Below are positions 5,672 through 5,766 of a stretch of 5,766 nt of DNA, in pieces. Both the position numbers and the translations under genes were made by a program. Position 1 is the first letter of the stretch, and every line of letters starts with the position of its first letter. The notes under the pieces were generated by a model. It saw only the letters and a list, made by a program, of their open reading frames with translations, had not been told where the DNA came from and made no database searches. The stretch is taken from assembly GCA_030598385.1 (NCBI GenBank), contig JAUVQB010000113.1, positions 1-5,766 on the forward strand. Reading direction: 5' to 3'. The stretch comes from Alphaproteobacteria bacterium (GTDB lineage Bacteria; Pseudomonadota; Alphaproteobacteria; Kiloniellales; JAKSDN01).

Positions 5672-5766
5672 TCAGAAATCCAAATCTGCGTAGTGCTTGG
5701 GTGGCGGCACACCGGGGACCAGGTCGGCCAACAGGGGCCTGAGGCTCGGCCGCGACTTGAGGCGCG
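5672..5766 (-). CDS. Glutathione S-transferase-like protein, C-terminal 30 codons only
   Basis: Reading the minus strand from the right edge gives 30 codons and a TGA at 5672-5674. The tail reads SRPSLRPLLADLVPG and ends in PPPKHYADLDF. This matches the ending I recall for a glutathione S-transferase family common in alphaproteobacteria, where a KSRPSFRPLLAD-type helix is followed by a short Pro-rich tail and YADLDF. Such enzymes conjugate glutathione to electrophiles in the cytosol. The thioredoxin-like domain and the start are outside the window, so class and substrate cannot be judged. The gene converges on the TPR gene across about 150 bases. Confidence 0.65.
   Translation of the reverse strand, partial: RLKSRPSLRPLLADLVPGVPPPKHYADLDF

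Overview
The window is a piece of a GC-rich bacterial chromosome. Most of it is about 68% G+C (two 60-base rows in flanking genes, counted by hand, gave 41/60 each). Gene content suggests an alphaproteobacterium, perhaps of the Rhodospirillales type: a fold-III ornithine/lysine decarboxylase, an ABHD10-like alpha/beta hydrolase, a YeeZ-type atypical SDR, YjbQ, and a GST tail ending in HYADLDF. This placement is inferred from remembered families, not from a search.

Layout, left to right. (1) 1-995, minus: a decarboxylase with all the usual PLP and catalytic motifs, cut by the left edge after its catalytic Cys. Its leader (about 996-1070) can fold into two small hairpins, one of which covers the Shine-Dalgarno. 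(2) 1083-1427: no gene. It holds several copies of a GTCCGC/GCGGAC element and a perfect 10-bp hairpin. (3) 1428-2234, plus: a class I SAM-dependent methyltransferase. It lies in a stretch of clearly lower G+C (about 47-58% by row) from about 1140 to 2450, which suggests a separate origin. (4) 2540-3319, plus: an ABHD10-like serine hydrolase, tail to tail with (5) 3316-4242, minus: an atypical NAD(P)-binding SDR. The two share a TTAA in which each strand reads its stop codon. (6) A 92-base divergent promoter region, then (7) yjbQ (4335-4754, plus) and (8) a signal-peptide-bearing TPR protein (4751-5524, plus), joined by a 4-base ATGA overlap. (9) 5525-5671: a possible terminator and a 61-base inverted repeat. 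(10) 5672-5766, minus: the last 30 codons of a glutathione S-transferase-like protein, whose start lies beyond the right edge.

The genes do not form one pathway. The only clear operon is yjbQ-TPR. The decarboxylase belongs to polyamine synthesis. YjbQ can supply thiamine-phosphate synthase activity in other bacteria. The hydrolase, SDR and GST are general detoxification or metabolite-processing types with unknown substrates. I found no CRISPR array, transposase, tRNA, rRNA or recognisable defence system. The parts most worth a second look are the low-GC methyltransferase block with its repeat-rich upstream flank, and the decarboxylase leader.
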